Source: JAXMBX01 sp046349635 (lineage in GTDB: Bacteria; Planctomycetota; Planctomycetia; Planctomycetales; Planctomycetaceae). Taken from it: DNA of 49,925 nt. The position numbers were made by a program, and so were the translations under genes. The first letter of the stretch is position 1; each line of letters begins with the position of its first letter. The notes below the pieces were generated by a model that had not been told where the DNA came from, made no database searches, and worked only from the letters and a program-made list of their open reading frames with translations. Positions 24,576-33,226 of this stretch are shown piece by piece. The DNA is taken from assembly GCA_046349635.1 (NCBI GenBank), contig JAXMBX010000039.1, positions 1 through 49,925 of the forward strand, given 5' to 3'.

Positions 24576-25082
24576 ATGTCAGAAAAAAATAACCCTTCGA
24601 ACCCTTTTGATCTGGAGAAGCTGCGCGAGCTGATCCGGATGATGGAAGAACACGACCTGAACGAAGTTGATCTCCAGAAAGGAGATCAACGTTGTCGTCT
24701 ACGTCGGAAAATTCAGGCCGCCGCGCCGATGATGCCGGCCTACCCTTATCCCCCGGCTGCCCCCCCGGTGTTTCCGACAGCCCCGCCGGCTGCCGCGGCT
24801 CCGAGTGCAGCCCCGGCTGGCGCCGCCGCTGCTGCGGACTCCGGCACGCCGGTGAAAAGCCCGACATTGGGAACCTTTTACGCCGCGGCCAACCCCGATG
24901 ATGAGCCGTTCGTCAAAGTCGGCTCCAAGGTCAAACGGGACACAGTCGTCTGCCTGGTCGAGGCGATGAAGGTCTATAATCAAATCACCGCCGACGTCGA
25001 AGGAACGGTCACCGAAGTGTGCGTCAGCAATGGAGATGCGGTCGAGTTCGGCCAGGTGTTGTTTCGCGTGAAGCCGGGCTGA
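24576..25082 (+). CDS. accB: Biotin carboxyl carrier protein of acetyl-CoA carboxylase
   Basis: The 168-residue BCCP subunit that carries biotin between carboxylase and transferase in the first step of fatty acid synthesis. The N-terminal helix region (LEKLRELIRMMEEHDLNEVD) is typical of AccB. An Ala/Pro-rich linker spans about residues 50-88. The biotinyl domain has the biotinylated Lys in VEAMKVYNQI and the AccB thumb region FYAAANPDDEPFVKVGSKV. Length is normal. accC follows 202 bases downstream. Confidence 0.97.
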   Translation: MSEKNNPSNPFDLEKLRELIRMMEEHDLNEVDLQKGDQRCRLRRKIQAAAPMMPAYPYPPAAPPVFPTAPPAAAAPSAAPAGAAAAADSGTPVKSPTLGTFYAAANPDDEPFVKVGSKVKRDTVVCLVEAMKVYNQITADVEGTVTEVCVSNGDAVEFGQVLFRVKPG

Positions 25083-25284
25083 TTGTGTTCTCGCGAGGCT
25101 TCCGACGAGCGATTGAGGAACGAGTCGTGTTGGGGAAAACGTCCCCGATCATCAACGGTGGCGCGAATTCCTCGCTCGCACGACCCGTTCACCGAGACCG
25201 CATGTTGAGTTTTGAAGGTCCAACCCGGTTCTATCAGGATGGCCTGGATGAGGTCCGTCCGCAGCATATTGCGAGTCATTCAAC

Positions 25285-26640
25285 ATGTTTCAACGCGTGC
25301 TAGTCGCCAACCGGGGAGAGATTGCCCTCCGCGTCATCCGCGCCTGCAAGGAAATGGGAATCGAAACCGTCGCCGTCTTCAGTGAGGCGGACCGGGGTGC
25401 CCATTACCTGTCTCTCGCCAATGAAGCGTTCTGCATCGGTCCTCCCGCCGCGGTGGACAGTTACCTGATGATCAACCGGATCATCAGTGCGGCGGAGATC
25501 GGGAACGTCCAGGCGATTCATCCCGGCTACGGTTTCCTGTCCGAGAACGCGCACTTCGCGGAGGTCTGCAAGGACTGCAAGATCGAGTTCATCGGGCCTT
25601 CTCACGAGGCGATGGGACGGTTGGGAGACAAGGTCAGCGCCCGGAAACTGGCGATGGAAGCCAAGGTGGCGACCGTCCCCGGCAGCGAGGGACTCATTAC
25701 CGATGAGAAAGAAGCGATCCGGATTGCGAACGAGATCGGTTACCCGGTCCTGATCAAGGCCACGGCGGGGGGTGGCGGCAAGGGGATGCGGGTGGCGATC
25801 GATGAGGAGGCGTTGAAGTCGGGCCTCAAGCAGGCGGCCGCAGAAGCGGAAAACGCATTCAAGAACGCCGGAGTCTATCTCGAAAAATACATCGAGCACC
25901 CGCGGCATATCGAAGTGCAGATCATCGCGGACCGTCACGGCAATGCGCTGCACTGCTGGGAGCGGGATTGCAGCCTGCAGCGCCGTCACCAGAAGCTTGT
26001 GGAAGAAAGTCCCGCACCGAATCTTCCCCAGAAGGTCCGCGAAGAGATCTGCGGCGCGGCGGTTCGCCTGATTAAGGCGGCGGGCTACACCAACGCCGGG
26101 ACGGTGGAGTTCCTGCTGGACAAGAACCACAACTTCTATTTCATCGAAGTCAACGCCCGCATCCAGGTGGAGCATCCGGTCTCGGAAATGGTGACCGGGA
26201 TCGACCTCGTCCAGCAGCAGATCAAAATCGCCGCCAACGAAAAACTTCCCTGGAAGCAGAAAGACATTCCCTGCAACGGTTCGGCGATCGAGCTGCGGAT
26301 CAACGCGGAAGACCCGGCGAATGGTTTCCGGGGAAGTCCCGGCAAGATCACCAAGCTGCGGGTTCCCGGCGGCCCCGGCGTCCGGTTCGATTCGCATGTG
26401 TACGAAGGCTACACGGTCGGGCCGTATTATGATTCCCTGGTCGGCAAGCTGATCGTGCATCGTCCGACTCGGGAACAGGCGATCGCCACGATGCTTCGTG
26501 CCCTGGATGAATTCGTGATCGAAGGGATCGCGACGACGATTCCGATTGCGAAGGAGATCCTCAAACATCCCGCGTTCGCGGAAGGGAAAGTGGACACCAC
26601 GTTCATCGAACGGACCTGGACGTTCACCGCCAAGAAGTAA
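25285..26640 (+). CDS. accC: Biotin carboxylase subunit of acetyl-CoA carboxylase
   Basis: A 451-residue ATP-grasp biotin carboxylase that carboxylates AccB-bound biotin with bicarbonate and ATP. The N-terminal domain begins MFQRVLVANRGEIALRVIRA. The ATP-binding Gly loop is KATAGGGGKGMRVA; HPRHIEVQIIAD, ERDCSLQRRHQKLVEESPAP and FIEVNARIQVEHPVSEMVTG are all present; the C-terminal domain contains NAEDPANGFRGSPGKI. Length and order match the family. The gap to accB is 202 bases, larger than usual, but no gene or terminator is evident there. Confidence 0.98.
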   Translation: MFQRVLVANRGEIALRVIRACKEMGIETVAVFSEADRGAHYLSLANEAFCIGPPAAVDSYLMINRIISAAEIGNVQAIHPGYGFLSENAHFAEVCKDCKIEFIGPSHEAMGRLGDKVSARKLAMEAKVATVPGSEGLITDEKEAIRIANEIGYPVLIKATAGGGGKGMRVAIDEEALKSGLKQAAAEAENAFKNAGVYLEKYIEHPRHIEVQIIADRHGNALHCWERDCSLQRRHQKLVEESPAPNLPQKVREEICGAAVRLIKAAGYTNAGTVEFLLDKNHNFYFIEVNARIQVEHPVSEMVTGIDLVQQQIKIAANEKLPWKQKDIPCNGSAIELRINAEDPANGFRGSPGKITKLRVPGGPGVRFDSHVYEGYTVGPYYDSLVGKLIVHRPTREQAIATMLRALDEFVIEGIATTIPIAKEILKHPAFAEGKVDTTFIERTWTFTAKK

Positions 26641-26660
26641 ACATTCCATACAGAAAAGAC

Positions 26661-26678
26661 CGGCGATGCGGATCGCCG
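26661..26678 (+). other. Short hairpin between accC and pfp
   Basis: CGGCGAT (26661-26667) and ATCGCCG (26672-26678) form a seven-base-pair stem with a GCGG loop. There is no T-run, so it is more likely a processing or stability hairpin than an intrinsic terminator. Confidence 0.4.
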
Positions 26679-26702
26679 TACCATAAGCGCGAGAGGATAC
26701 CA

Positions 26703-27737
26703 ATGAAAGTTGCGATGTTGACGGGCGGCGGTGACTGCCCGGCGTTGAATGCGGTGATTCGTGGCGTTGTCCGGACGTTGCACAACCAGGGTGTGGAATG
26801 CTTCGGGATTCTGGAAGGGTGGCGCGGCGCGATCAACGGCAATGCCATTCCGCTGCATCCCAAAGAGACCGATGAAATCATCAGCCGGGGGGGGACGATT
26901 CTGGGTTCTTCCCGGACGAACCCGCACAAGAACCGTGCGGACGTGGAGAAGCTGCTGGCCTCGTTCAAGCGACTGGGATTCGACGCCCTCGTCGCCATCG
27001 GCGGTGATGACACCCTGGGCGTGGCCCGTCGCCTGTACGAAGAAGACAACTTTCCGACGGTTGGCGTTCCCAAGACGATCGACAACGACCTGAGCTGCAC
27101 GGATTACACGTTCGGCTTCGACACCGCAATCAACATCTGCATGGAGTCCATCGACCGCCTGCGGACGACCGCGGAATCGCACCGCCGGGTGATGGTCGTC
27201 GAGACGATGGGTCGTGAGGCGGGCTGGATTGCCTCGTTCGCCGGAATGGCGACCGCCGCCGATTACATCCTCGTTCCCGAACAGCCTGTCGATATGGACC
27301 ATATGTGCAACCTGCTGGTGGACCGTCGCAAGGCGGGGAAACATTATGGCATTGTGGTTGTGAGCGAAGGGGTGAGCCTGCCGGAAGTCGGCGAGACGAC
27401 CATTTCCAAGGAGGTCGATGACTTCGGTCACGTTCGTCTGGGGGGTGTGGGGGAACATCTGGCGACGGTGATCGAGAAGCGGACCGGGATTGAAACCCGC
27501 TGTGTTACGTTGGGACACTTGCAGCGGGGTGGTCCCCCGAGCGCGTTCGACCGCGTTCTGGGAACCCGTCTTGGAATTCACGCCGCCCGCCTCGTTCTCG
27601 AAAAGCGGTTCGGCCGCATGGTGGCGCTGCGCGGCACCAAGATCGTGAATGCACCCCTCGCGGATGCGGTGGGGACGTTGCGACTGCTGGATGGGGATTT
27701 CATGGACGAAGCCGCGGAGTTTTTCCGCAGCGTCTGA
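26703..27737 (+). CDS. pfp: 6-phosphofructokinase, PPi-dependent type
   Basis: Phosphofructokinase of 344 residues in glycolysis, acting on fructose 6-phosphate. Family landmarks are MLTGGGDCPALNAVIRG, GGTILGSSRTNP, PKTIDNDLSCTDYTFGFDTA, ETMGREAGWIA and LGHLQRGGPPSAFDRVLGTR. The residues that separate donor types are GGDDT (Asp at the position of E. coli Gly104) and PKTIDND (Lys at the position of Gly124). This Asp/Lys pair is known from pyrophosphate-dependent enzymes such as that of Amycolatopsis, so a PPi-dependent, reversible reaction is inferred. A GAGAGGAT ribosome site precedes ATG 26703. Confidence 0.9.
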   Translation: MKVAMLTGGGDCPALNAVIRGVVRTLHNQGVECFGILEGWRGAINGNAIPLHPKETDEIISRGGTILGSSRTNPHKNRADVEKLLASFKRLGFDALVAIGGDDTLGVARRLYEEDNFPTVGVPKTIDNDLSCTDYTFGFDTAINICMESIDRLRTTAESHRRVMVVETMGREAGWIASFAGMATAADYILVPEQPVDMDHMCNLLVDRRKAGKHYGIVVVSEGVSLPEVGETTISKEVDDFGHVRLGGVGEHLATVIEKRTGIETRCVTLGHLQRGGPPSAFDRVLGTRLGIHAARLVLEKRFGRMVALRGTKIVNAPLADAVGTLRLLDGDFMDEAAEFFRSV

Positions 27738-27757
27738 TCGACACGCTTCACAAAACG

Positions 27758-27785
27758 AACCCCGGCGAAACCGCCGGGGTTTTTT
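27758..27785 (+). terminator. Strong rho-independent terminator
   Basis: CCCCGGCG (27760-27767) pairs with CGCCGGGG (27772-27779) around an AAAC loop and is followed by six T residues. Two A residues ahead extend the stem with the first T. It ends the pfp transcript. Confidence 0.9.
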
Positions 27786-27850
27786 ATTTGGGCGGACCAA
27801 CCGCTCGGTGGGTGTGGAAATTGGCGGATATGGAACGGAGTAAACGCGCA

Positions 27851-27883
27851 CATGCCTACCCTGCTTTGCGATGTAGGCATGCC
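27851..27883. repeat. Palindromic intergenic repeat, copy 2
   Basis: CATGCCTAC (27851-27859) and GTAGGCATG (27873-27881) form a perfect nine-base inverted repeat with a short loop. The same left and right motifs, with a longer centre, occur at 6502-6559. As with that copy, it is between convergent genes. Confidence 0.55.
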
Positions 27884-27936
27884 CCCAAGACACCTGACAG
27901 ATAAGCGTAGACAATCCAATATGAGAATGGATCAGC

Positions 27937-29145
27937 TCAATTCAGGACAGACTCAAATGCGCTCGCGCCGAAAACCAGGTCGAGGAGCGAGAGATCGTGG
28001 TCATCGCCTGAGGTGGATGAAGAGGCACTGTTGCCTATCCCCAAGGGTGGTGCGCCCTCAGTGTTCGAAATCGTGATGCCGGACGGGGCTTGAGGGATCG
28101 CAAGTTGATTCGCGGTGATACCGGTGGTGGTATTTCCGCCCGTGGAGTCCGGATCGGCCGCGACGATCTGAATTCCCGCCGCGCTGGAGGAACTGGTGGC
28201 ACTCTTCCAGCGTCCGGCTAAAGGAAGATCTCCCGTCGTTCCAAAATTGACGAGGAGGTCGCCGACATCCCAGGTGTGGCTATTGTTCTGATCGAGATAC
28301 CACCATCCGGCCCGCAGGATGCCGATTTCATCCCGACCATCGTTGTTCCAATCGCCGATGACGGGGAGATCGCTGGCGTTGCCGAAGTTGAAGTAGGTGT
28401 CCGTACCGTCCCAGGAGCGGTTGCCATTGGCATCGAGATACCAGCCTGCGTTTCGGACGACACCGATGTCATCGATGCGGTCCCCGTTCCAGTCCCCGAT
28501 GATCGGGGTATCGGTCGAGAGACCGAAGTAAGCGATGGTGTCTCCGCCGCCGGGACCGTTCCAAACTCCGTTGCCGTTGGTGTCGAGATACCAGACACCG
28601 CCGCGAACGATGCCGATCTTGTCGATGCCGCTGCCGTTCCAGTCACCGATCACCGGCTTATCGCCCGCCATGCCGAAGTTGTAGTATTGATCCCCGGCGT
28701 TCCAGATGCCATCGCCGTTTTTGTCGAGATACCATTCTCCGTTGCGGAAGACGCCGGTCTCGTCGTACCCGTCGCCATTCCAGTCCCCCACGATGGGGAT
28801 GTCGGAGCTGTTTCCGAAGCGGAAATAAGTGTCCCCGCGCCCGTTGCCGTTCCAGACGCGATTGACATTGGAATCGATATAGAACTGGCCAGTACGAACG
28901 ACGCCGATCCCTTCCGTGGGAGGGAGGACGCGAGAAAAGTTGACATAGCCGCCGCGCACGCCGGAGAGGAAGTCGACTTCCTTGCTGGCAGTCGACACCG
29001 TGACGGTGAGTTCCGTGGGACCGGAGTAGGCTCCACCTGAGACGGCGACCTTGTACGTGCCGGCGGGAACCTGGATCTGCCAGCCTCCGGCGGTCAATGT
29101 GGTGGTCGAGAAGGTGCCGTTCGCTCCCGTGACGGTGACGGTCAC
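27937..29145 (-). CDS. CAP/FG-GAP exported protein, C-terminal part (after frameshift)
   Basis: This frame continues the CAP-domain gene begun at 29882. It is already coding upstream of the nominal start: RC codons from about 29216 read VGVVYNDGDSDGRYDAGEGL, the start of an SdrD B-like or carboxypeptidase-regulatory-like domain, then GGWQIQVPAGTYKVAVSGG. Five repeats of about 42 residues follow, each with the pattern x-GxWYLDxNxNxxW and DxPxIGDWNGDGxDxIG, which is an FG-GAP/VCBS-like calcium-binding beta-propeller signature. A Ser/Thr-rich tail ends the protein. The internal GTG at 29145 is probably not a natural start. Confidence 0.8.
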   Translation of the reverse strand: MTVTVTGANGTFSTTTLTAGGWQIQVPAGTYKVAVSGGAYSGPTELTVTVSTASKEVDFLSGVRGGYVNFSRVLPPTEGIGVVRTGQFYIDSNVNRVWNGNGRGDTYFRFGNSSDIPIVGDWNGDGYDETGVFRNGEWYLDKNGDGIWNAGDQYYNFGMAGDKPVIGDWNGSGIDKIGIVRGGVWYLDTNGNGVWNGPGGGDTIAYFGLSTDTPIIGDWNGDRIDDIGVVRNAGWYLDANGNRSWDGTDTYFNFGNASDLPVIGDWNNDGRDEIGILRAGWWYLDQNNSHTWDVGDLLVNFGTTGDLPLAGRWKSATSSSSAAGIQIVAADPDSTGGNTTTGITANQLAIPQAPSGITISNTEGAPPLGIGNSASSSTSGDDHDLSLLDLVFGASAFESVLN

Positions 29146-29882
29146 ATTTCCGAGTCCTTCGCCGGCGTCATAACGTCCATCGGAATCCCCGTCGTTATAT
29201 ACGACACCGACGAGGCGGGGTTGGTATCGCCGAAGCGGACACCGAAGTCCTGGGTCACCACCAGCGGTCCGACAGCCGTGGCCGAGTTATTTTCAGGGGT
29301 GACGCTGATCCCCACCTCTTTGTAGGCGGAGTTCATGATGTTGTCACGATGGCCGGGGGTTGCGTTCCCCCAGTCGATCAGAAATCCGGAGTGGCCGTAG
29401 AATTCGGAATAGGTATAGGCATACACATTTTCCCCGGCGGTGGAGTAGTTGTAGCCGGCGTCCGTCAGTCGTCCCGCAAGGCTTTTCTCCCCCGCAACCT
29501 GGTGCGATTGCGTATCGGCGGCGATCATCGCGGCGTTGTGCCCGACCGCGGCGTTATAGAGGTTGTCGTTCCAGGCGAGCGGGGCGGTCGCAACCAGGGC
29601 CGACCACTGCGACAGAAATGTCGCCGTGTCGACATGGAAGTAGCTCATCGCCGCGTTGACGTTGGAGTCAGGGGACGTGAGCGGGCTGGTGGATGTAAAG
29701 AGGTAGCTCAGTTCCCCTTGCGGATCGACGCGGACCCGATTCGTGTCATACAGGAAGAGTTGTTCGGTCGAAGTGGGGTCGTAGGTGAGGAGCAGGCGTT
29801 CTTCCAGGGACTCGGCCAAGGTCCGGAAGAGAGGAGTGCGAAGAGAAATTCGCCGAGGCTGATTCCAGAATCGTAAGGACAT
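29142..29882 (-). CDS. CAP/SCP-like exported protein, N-terminal part (before frameshift)
   Basis: ATG 29882 is preferred to the TTG at 29894. The N terminus contains TLAESLEERLLLTYD, close to the LEPR-xLL motif at the start of many planctomycete surface proteins. The CAP (SCP/PR1-like) domain follows: LYNAAVGHNAAMIAADTQSH, AGENVYAYTYS, WGNATPGHRDNIMNSAYKEV and VVTQDFGVRFGD. It supplies the His and Glu set typical of bacterial CAP proteins, whose role is not settled. After FGDTNP the frame runs into non-homologous sequence and stops. One extra C in the GGGG tract at 29217-29220 (CCCC on this strand) would join it to the downstream frame. Divergent from the DUF1549/DUF1553 gene. Confidence 0.82.
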   Translation of the reverse strand: MSLRFWNQPRRISLRTPLFRTLAESLEERLLLTYDPTSTEQLFLYDTNRVRVDPQGELSYLFTSTSPLTSPDSNVNAAMSYFHVDTATFLSQWSALVATAPLAWNDNLYNAAVGHNAAMIAADTQSHQVAGEKSLAGRLTDAGYNYSTAGENVYAYTYSEFYGHSGFLIDWGNATPGHRDNIMNSAYKEVGISVTPENNSATAVGPLVVTQDFGVRFGDTNPASSVSYITTGIPMDVMTPAKDSEM

Positions 29883-29968
29883 TTGAAATCTCAAGTTAGG
29901 ACGGATGCACCAGGAGGGATTCAGACGGAGAAAAGCTGGTAACTCGGTCCCGTCACGGATACAGTGAA

Positions 29969-32900
29969 ATGAATCCCCGGATGTGTGTGTCCCGCTCTTC
30001 AGAGTTATCGGAACGGCTCAAGATGGATCTCTCAAGTTTACGTCCGTCCTCAAGGTTTGCGCGGCTGATCGTTCGCGTCTGCTGCGGAATGTCGCCGCTA
30101 TTGCTGCTGTCTGCCGGGCCGGTTGTAGCGGATAAAGTGGATTTTACAAGACAAGTCCGTCCGATCCTGTCGAATCATTGCTTCCACTGCCACGGACCAG
30201 ATGCCCACGAAAGAAAAGGGGAGTTGCGGCTGGACACACCGGAGGGGATGAAATCGCTCTCGGCGGAGACTGAGAAAGGAAAGCCGGGAGATCCCCAGGA
30301 GCATGAACTTGTGCGGCGGATTCTGTCGACCGATCCCGACGAAGTGATGCCTCCCGCCGGCACGCAGAAGACGTTGACGGCCCATGAGAAGGACATCCTG
30401 AAACGCTGGGTTGCGCAGGGGGCGGAGTACAAGCTGCATTGGTCGTTGGTGGCGCCGAAGCGCTCCGAGTTGCCGGTCGTGAAGAATTATCCGTGGCTGA
30501 AGAACCCCGTTGACCAGTTCATCCTCGCGCGGCTGGAAAAAGAGGGGCTGGCTCCCGCTCCTGAGGCGGACAAGATTACGCTCATCCGCAGGGTGACGTT
30601 TGACCTGACCGGCTTGCCTCCGACTCCTGCGGAAGTGGATGCCTTCGTGGAGGACGAAAGTCCGGATGCGTACGAACGGCTGGTGGAGCGTCTGCTGCAG
30701 TCTCCCCATTTCGGAGAGCGGATGGGACTGGAATGGCTGGATGCCTCGCGGTACGCCGATACGCACGGGTATCACATCGACAGCGGGCGGGACATGACCC
30801 GCTGGCGGGAGTGGGTGATTGAAGCGTTCAACAACAACAAGCCGTTCGATGAATTCACGATTGAACAACTGGCCGGTGACCTGCTCCCCAATTCGACGGT
30901 CACACAGAAGATTGCCAGCGGATACCTGCGGAATCACATGATCAACTACGAAGGGGGCGCGATTCCGGAGGAATACTTCAACGCGTATATCGTGGACCGG
31001 GTGAATACAACGGGGACCGTTTACCTGGGGATGTCTGTGGCGTGCGGGCAGTGCCACGACCACAAGTACGATCCGATCTCGCAGAAGGAGTACTACCAGC
31101 TGTATGCCTTCTTCCACAACGTTCCGGAGAACGGGATCGACGGGCGAAAGGGAAACGCGACACCGGTGCTCCGGTTCCCCTCGGATTTGGACAAGGAGAA
31201 ACAAGCCGCGCTGCAGCAGCAGGTAAACGAACTGGACCAGAAACTGCAAGGGGCGGAAGCGGTCAATAACGCGGCGCAGAAGATCTGGGAACAACAGCAA
31301 CTGCAGCCTGCGCAGCCAGTGAACTGGACCGTCGTGAAAGCGACGTCCGCGAAGGGTCTGCAGGGAACTCAACTGGAGCTGCAATCGGACGGCTGCTACC
31401 TTGCGAAGGGGGAGAATCCGCGGAACGATACGTATGAGTTCCATCTCCCCGCGACGCTCTCCAAAATCACGGGGGTGCGGATTGAAGTTTTCGCGGATGA
31501 GGCGTTGAATGCGAAAGGGCCGGGACGTTCTTCCAATGGGAACCTGGTCCTGAGCGAAGTCCGGTTTGGAGCGGGGGCGACCGCGGCGTCTGCGAAACCC
31601 ATTTCATTCGGGGCAGCCCAGGCGGATTTCAGCCAGGCACGGCATCCGGCGGAAAATGTTTTCGACGACAACCCCGAGACCGGATGGGGGATTCATCCCG
31701 AGGTGGGGAAGGATCACACACTGGTGCTGGAACTGGCACAACCGTTAGCGGTCTCCGCGAGCGACCCGCTGGTGTTGCGGCTCGAATTTTTGACGAAGAA
31801 TCCTCAGCATCAGCCGGGGAAGGTGCGGATTTCCTTCACGGATGCGAGACGCCCCCGCGACGGGGAAAAACTCCCCGCTAACATCCTGGCGGTGATTCAG
31901 GTACCCGCTGAGAAACGGACGGCGCAACAGGCGACGGAGTTACAGAATTACTATCGCGAAAAAATTTCGTTGTCCTTGTCCGACCTGCGGAATCGGCTGA
32001 AGCAGACCCGGCAGAAGCTGGACGAGCTGGAGCAGGGGATTCCTTCGGCGATGGTGATGGAGGAGATGCCCACGCCGCGCGATACGTTTATCCTGACACG
32101 GGGGCAATACGACAAGAAGGGTGAGAAAGTGACGGCGGCGGTGCCGGCTATTTTTCCGCCCATTCCGAAGGATGCCCCCAAGAATCGCCTGGGGCTGGCG
32201 AAGTGGCTGGTCTCGCCGGAGCAGCCGCTTGTCGCCCGCGTGACCGTGAACCGGTACTGGCAGATGTTCTTCGGAACCGGGCTGGTAAAGACGGCGGAAG
32301 ACTTCGGCTCGCAGGGGGAATTCCCCTCGCATCCGGAACTGCTCGACTGGCTGGCCGTGGAATTTCGGGATCCGATAGTTCCGTTGCCCGATGAAGAACC
32401 GCACGCGTGGGACATCAAGCACGTGGTCCGGTTGCTCGTCACGTCGGCGACGTATCGCCAGAGTTCGCATGTGACTACGGAGTTGCTGCAGCGCGATCCG
32501 GAGAACCGCTTGCTGGCACGTGGTTCGCGGTTCCGTCTGCCGGCAGAATTTATCCGCGATCAGGCGCTCGCCGTCAGTGGCCTGCTGAATCCGCGGATTG
32601 GCGGACCGAGCGTTTCCCCGTATCAACCGGCGGGATTGTGGGAAGAACTGACCGCCCGCGAAGACGGCAAAAATTTCACGGCCCAGACCTATTCGCAGAG
32701 TCACGGGGCGGATCTTTATCGCCGTGGGATGTACACGTTCTGGAAGCGGACCGCTCCCCCGCCGACGCTGGTGACGTTTGATGCTCCGGACCGGGAGACC
32801 TGCACGGTGCGGCGTTCGCGGACGAATACGCCGTTGCAGGCGTTGATTCTGATGAACGATCCGACGTACGTGGAAGCGGCCCGGAAATTCGCGGAGCGGA

Positions 32901-33175
32901 TTCTGCATTCACCAGCGACGGAGACAGCGAAGCGGATTGAGTTTGCATACCGGTGTGCATTGTCGCGTCCGCCGTCGGAGAAAGAGCGCGCGACGCTGGA
33001 AATGCTCGTGGCGAAGCAGCGGCAGAAGTTCCAGGCGCACCCGGCTGAGGCGGAAAAGTTGCTCGCGATCGGCGAATCGCCGCGCGACGCGAAACTGGCG
33101 ACCGATGAACTGGCCGCATGGACGACGGTCGCGAGCGTGCTGCTGAACCTCGATGAAACGATCACCCGGAACTGA
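29969..33175 (+). CDS. DUF1549/DUF1553 planctomycete cytochrome-type protein
   Basis: A 1068-residue exported protein with the PSCyt1-DUF1549-DUF1553 layout common in planctomycetes. A signal sequence (GMSPLLLLSAGPVVA) is reached from ATG 29969 or the alternative ATG 30023. The haem-binding-type CxxCH is in LSNHCFHCHGPDAHERKGEL. DUF1549 begins near residue 190 (LTGLPPTPAEVDAFVED) and has CGQCHDHKYDPISQKEYY. A discoidin-like beta-rich insertion spans about 440-610 (NVFDDNPETGWGIHP). DUF1553 occupies about 730-1040 (RVTVNRYWQMFFGTGLV, RRSRTNTPLQALILMNDPTY). Proteins of this type often sit next to a DUF1501 sulfatase-like gene and are thought to act in polysaccharide breakdown. No such partner is here. 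Substrate unknown. Confidence 0.93.
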   Translation: MNPRMCVSRSSELSERLKMDLSSLRPSSRFARLIVRVCCGMSPLLLLSAGPVVADKVDFTRQVRPILSNHCFHCHGPDAHERKGELRLDTPEGMKSLSAETEKGKPGDPQEHELVRRILSTDPDEVMPPAGTQKTLTAHEKDILKRWVAQGAEYKLHWSLVAPKRSELPVVKNYPWLKNPVDQFILARLEKEGLAPAPEADKITLIRRVTFDLTGLPPTPAEVDAFVEDESPDAYERLVERLLQSPHFGERMGLEWLDASRYADTHGYHIDSGRDMTRWREWVIEAFNNNKPFDEFTIEQLAGDLLPNSTVTQKIASGYLRNHMINYEGGAIPEEYFNAYIVDRVNTTGTVYLGMSVACGQCHDHKYDPISQKEYYQLYAFFHNVPENGIDGRKGNATPVLRFPSDLDKEKQAALQQQVNELDQKLQGAEAVNNAAQKIWEQQQLQPAQPVNWTVVKATSAKGLQGTQLELQSDGCYLAKGENPRNDTYEFHLPATLSKITGVRIEVFADEALNAKGPGRSSNGNLVLSEVRFGAGATAASAKPISFGAAQADFSQARHPAENVFDDNPETGWGIHPEVGKDHTLVLELAQPLAVSASDPLVLRLEFLTKNPQHQPGKVRISFTDARRPRDGEKLPANILAVIQVPAEKRTAQQATELQNYYREKISLSLSDLRNRLKQTRQKLDELEQGIPSAMVMEEMPTPRDTFILTRGQYDKKGEKVTAAVPAIFPPIPKDAPKNRLGLAKWLVSPEQPLVARVTVNRYWQMFFGTGLVKTAEDFGSQGEFPSHPELLDWLAVEFRDPIVPLPDEEPHAWDIKHVVRLLVTSATYRQSSHVTTELLQRDPENRLLARGSRFRLPAEFIRDQALAVSGLLNPRIGGPSVSPYQPAGLWEELTAREDGKNFTAQTYSQSHGADLYRRGMYTFWKRTAPPPTLVTFDAPDRETCTVRRSRTNTPLQALILMNDPTYVEAARKFAERILHSPATETAKRIEFAYRCALSRPPSEKERATLEMLVAKQRQKFQAHPAEAEKLLAIGESPRDAKLATDELAAWTTVASVLLNLDETITRN

Positions 33176-33186
33176 AGACTCTCTTG

Positions 33187-33226
33187 CCGTCCCGTTAAGC
33201 TTAATGGCTCAGGAAGATCGGGACGG
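33187..33226. other. Inverted repeat at the convergent gene end
   Basis: CCGTCCCG (33187-33194) and CGGGACGG (33219-33226) are perfectly complementary over eight bases and bracket the usp stop codon. A ten-base palindrome TTAAGCTTAA (33195-33204) lies between. No T-run is present. A shared terminator structure is possible. Confidence 0.3.

Noticed and set aside
28200..28960. Regularly spaced similar DNA units suggesting a tandem repeat or CRISPR
   Set aside because: These are codons of the five FG-GAP-like protein repeats; they are degenerate in sequence and have no CRISPR spacing.
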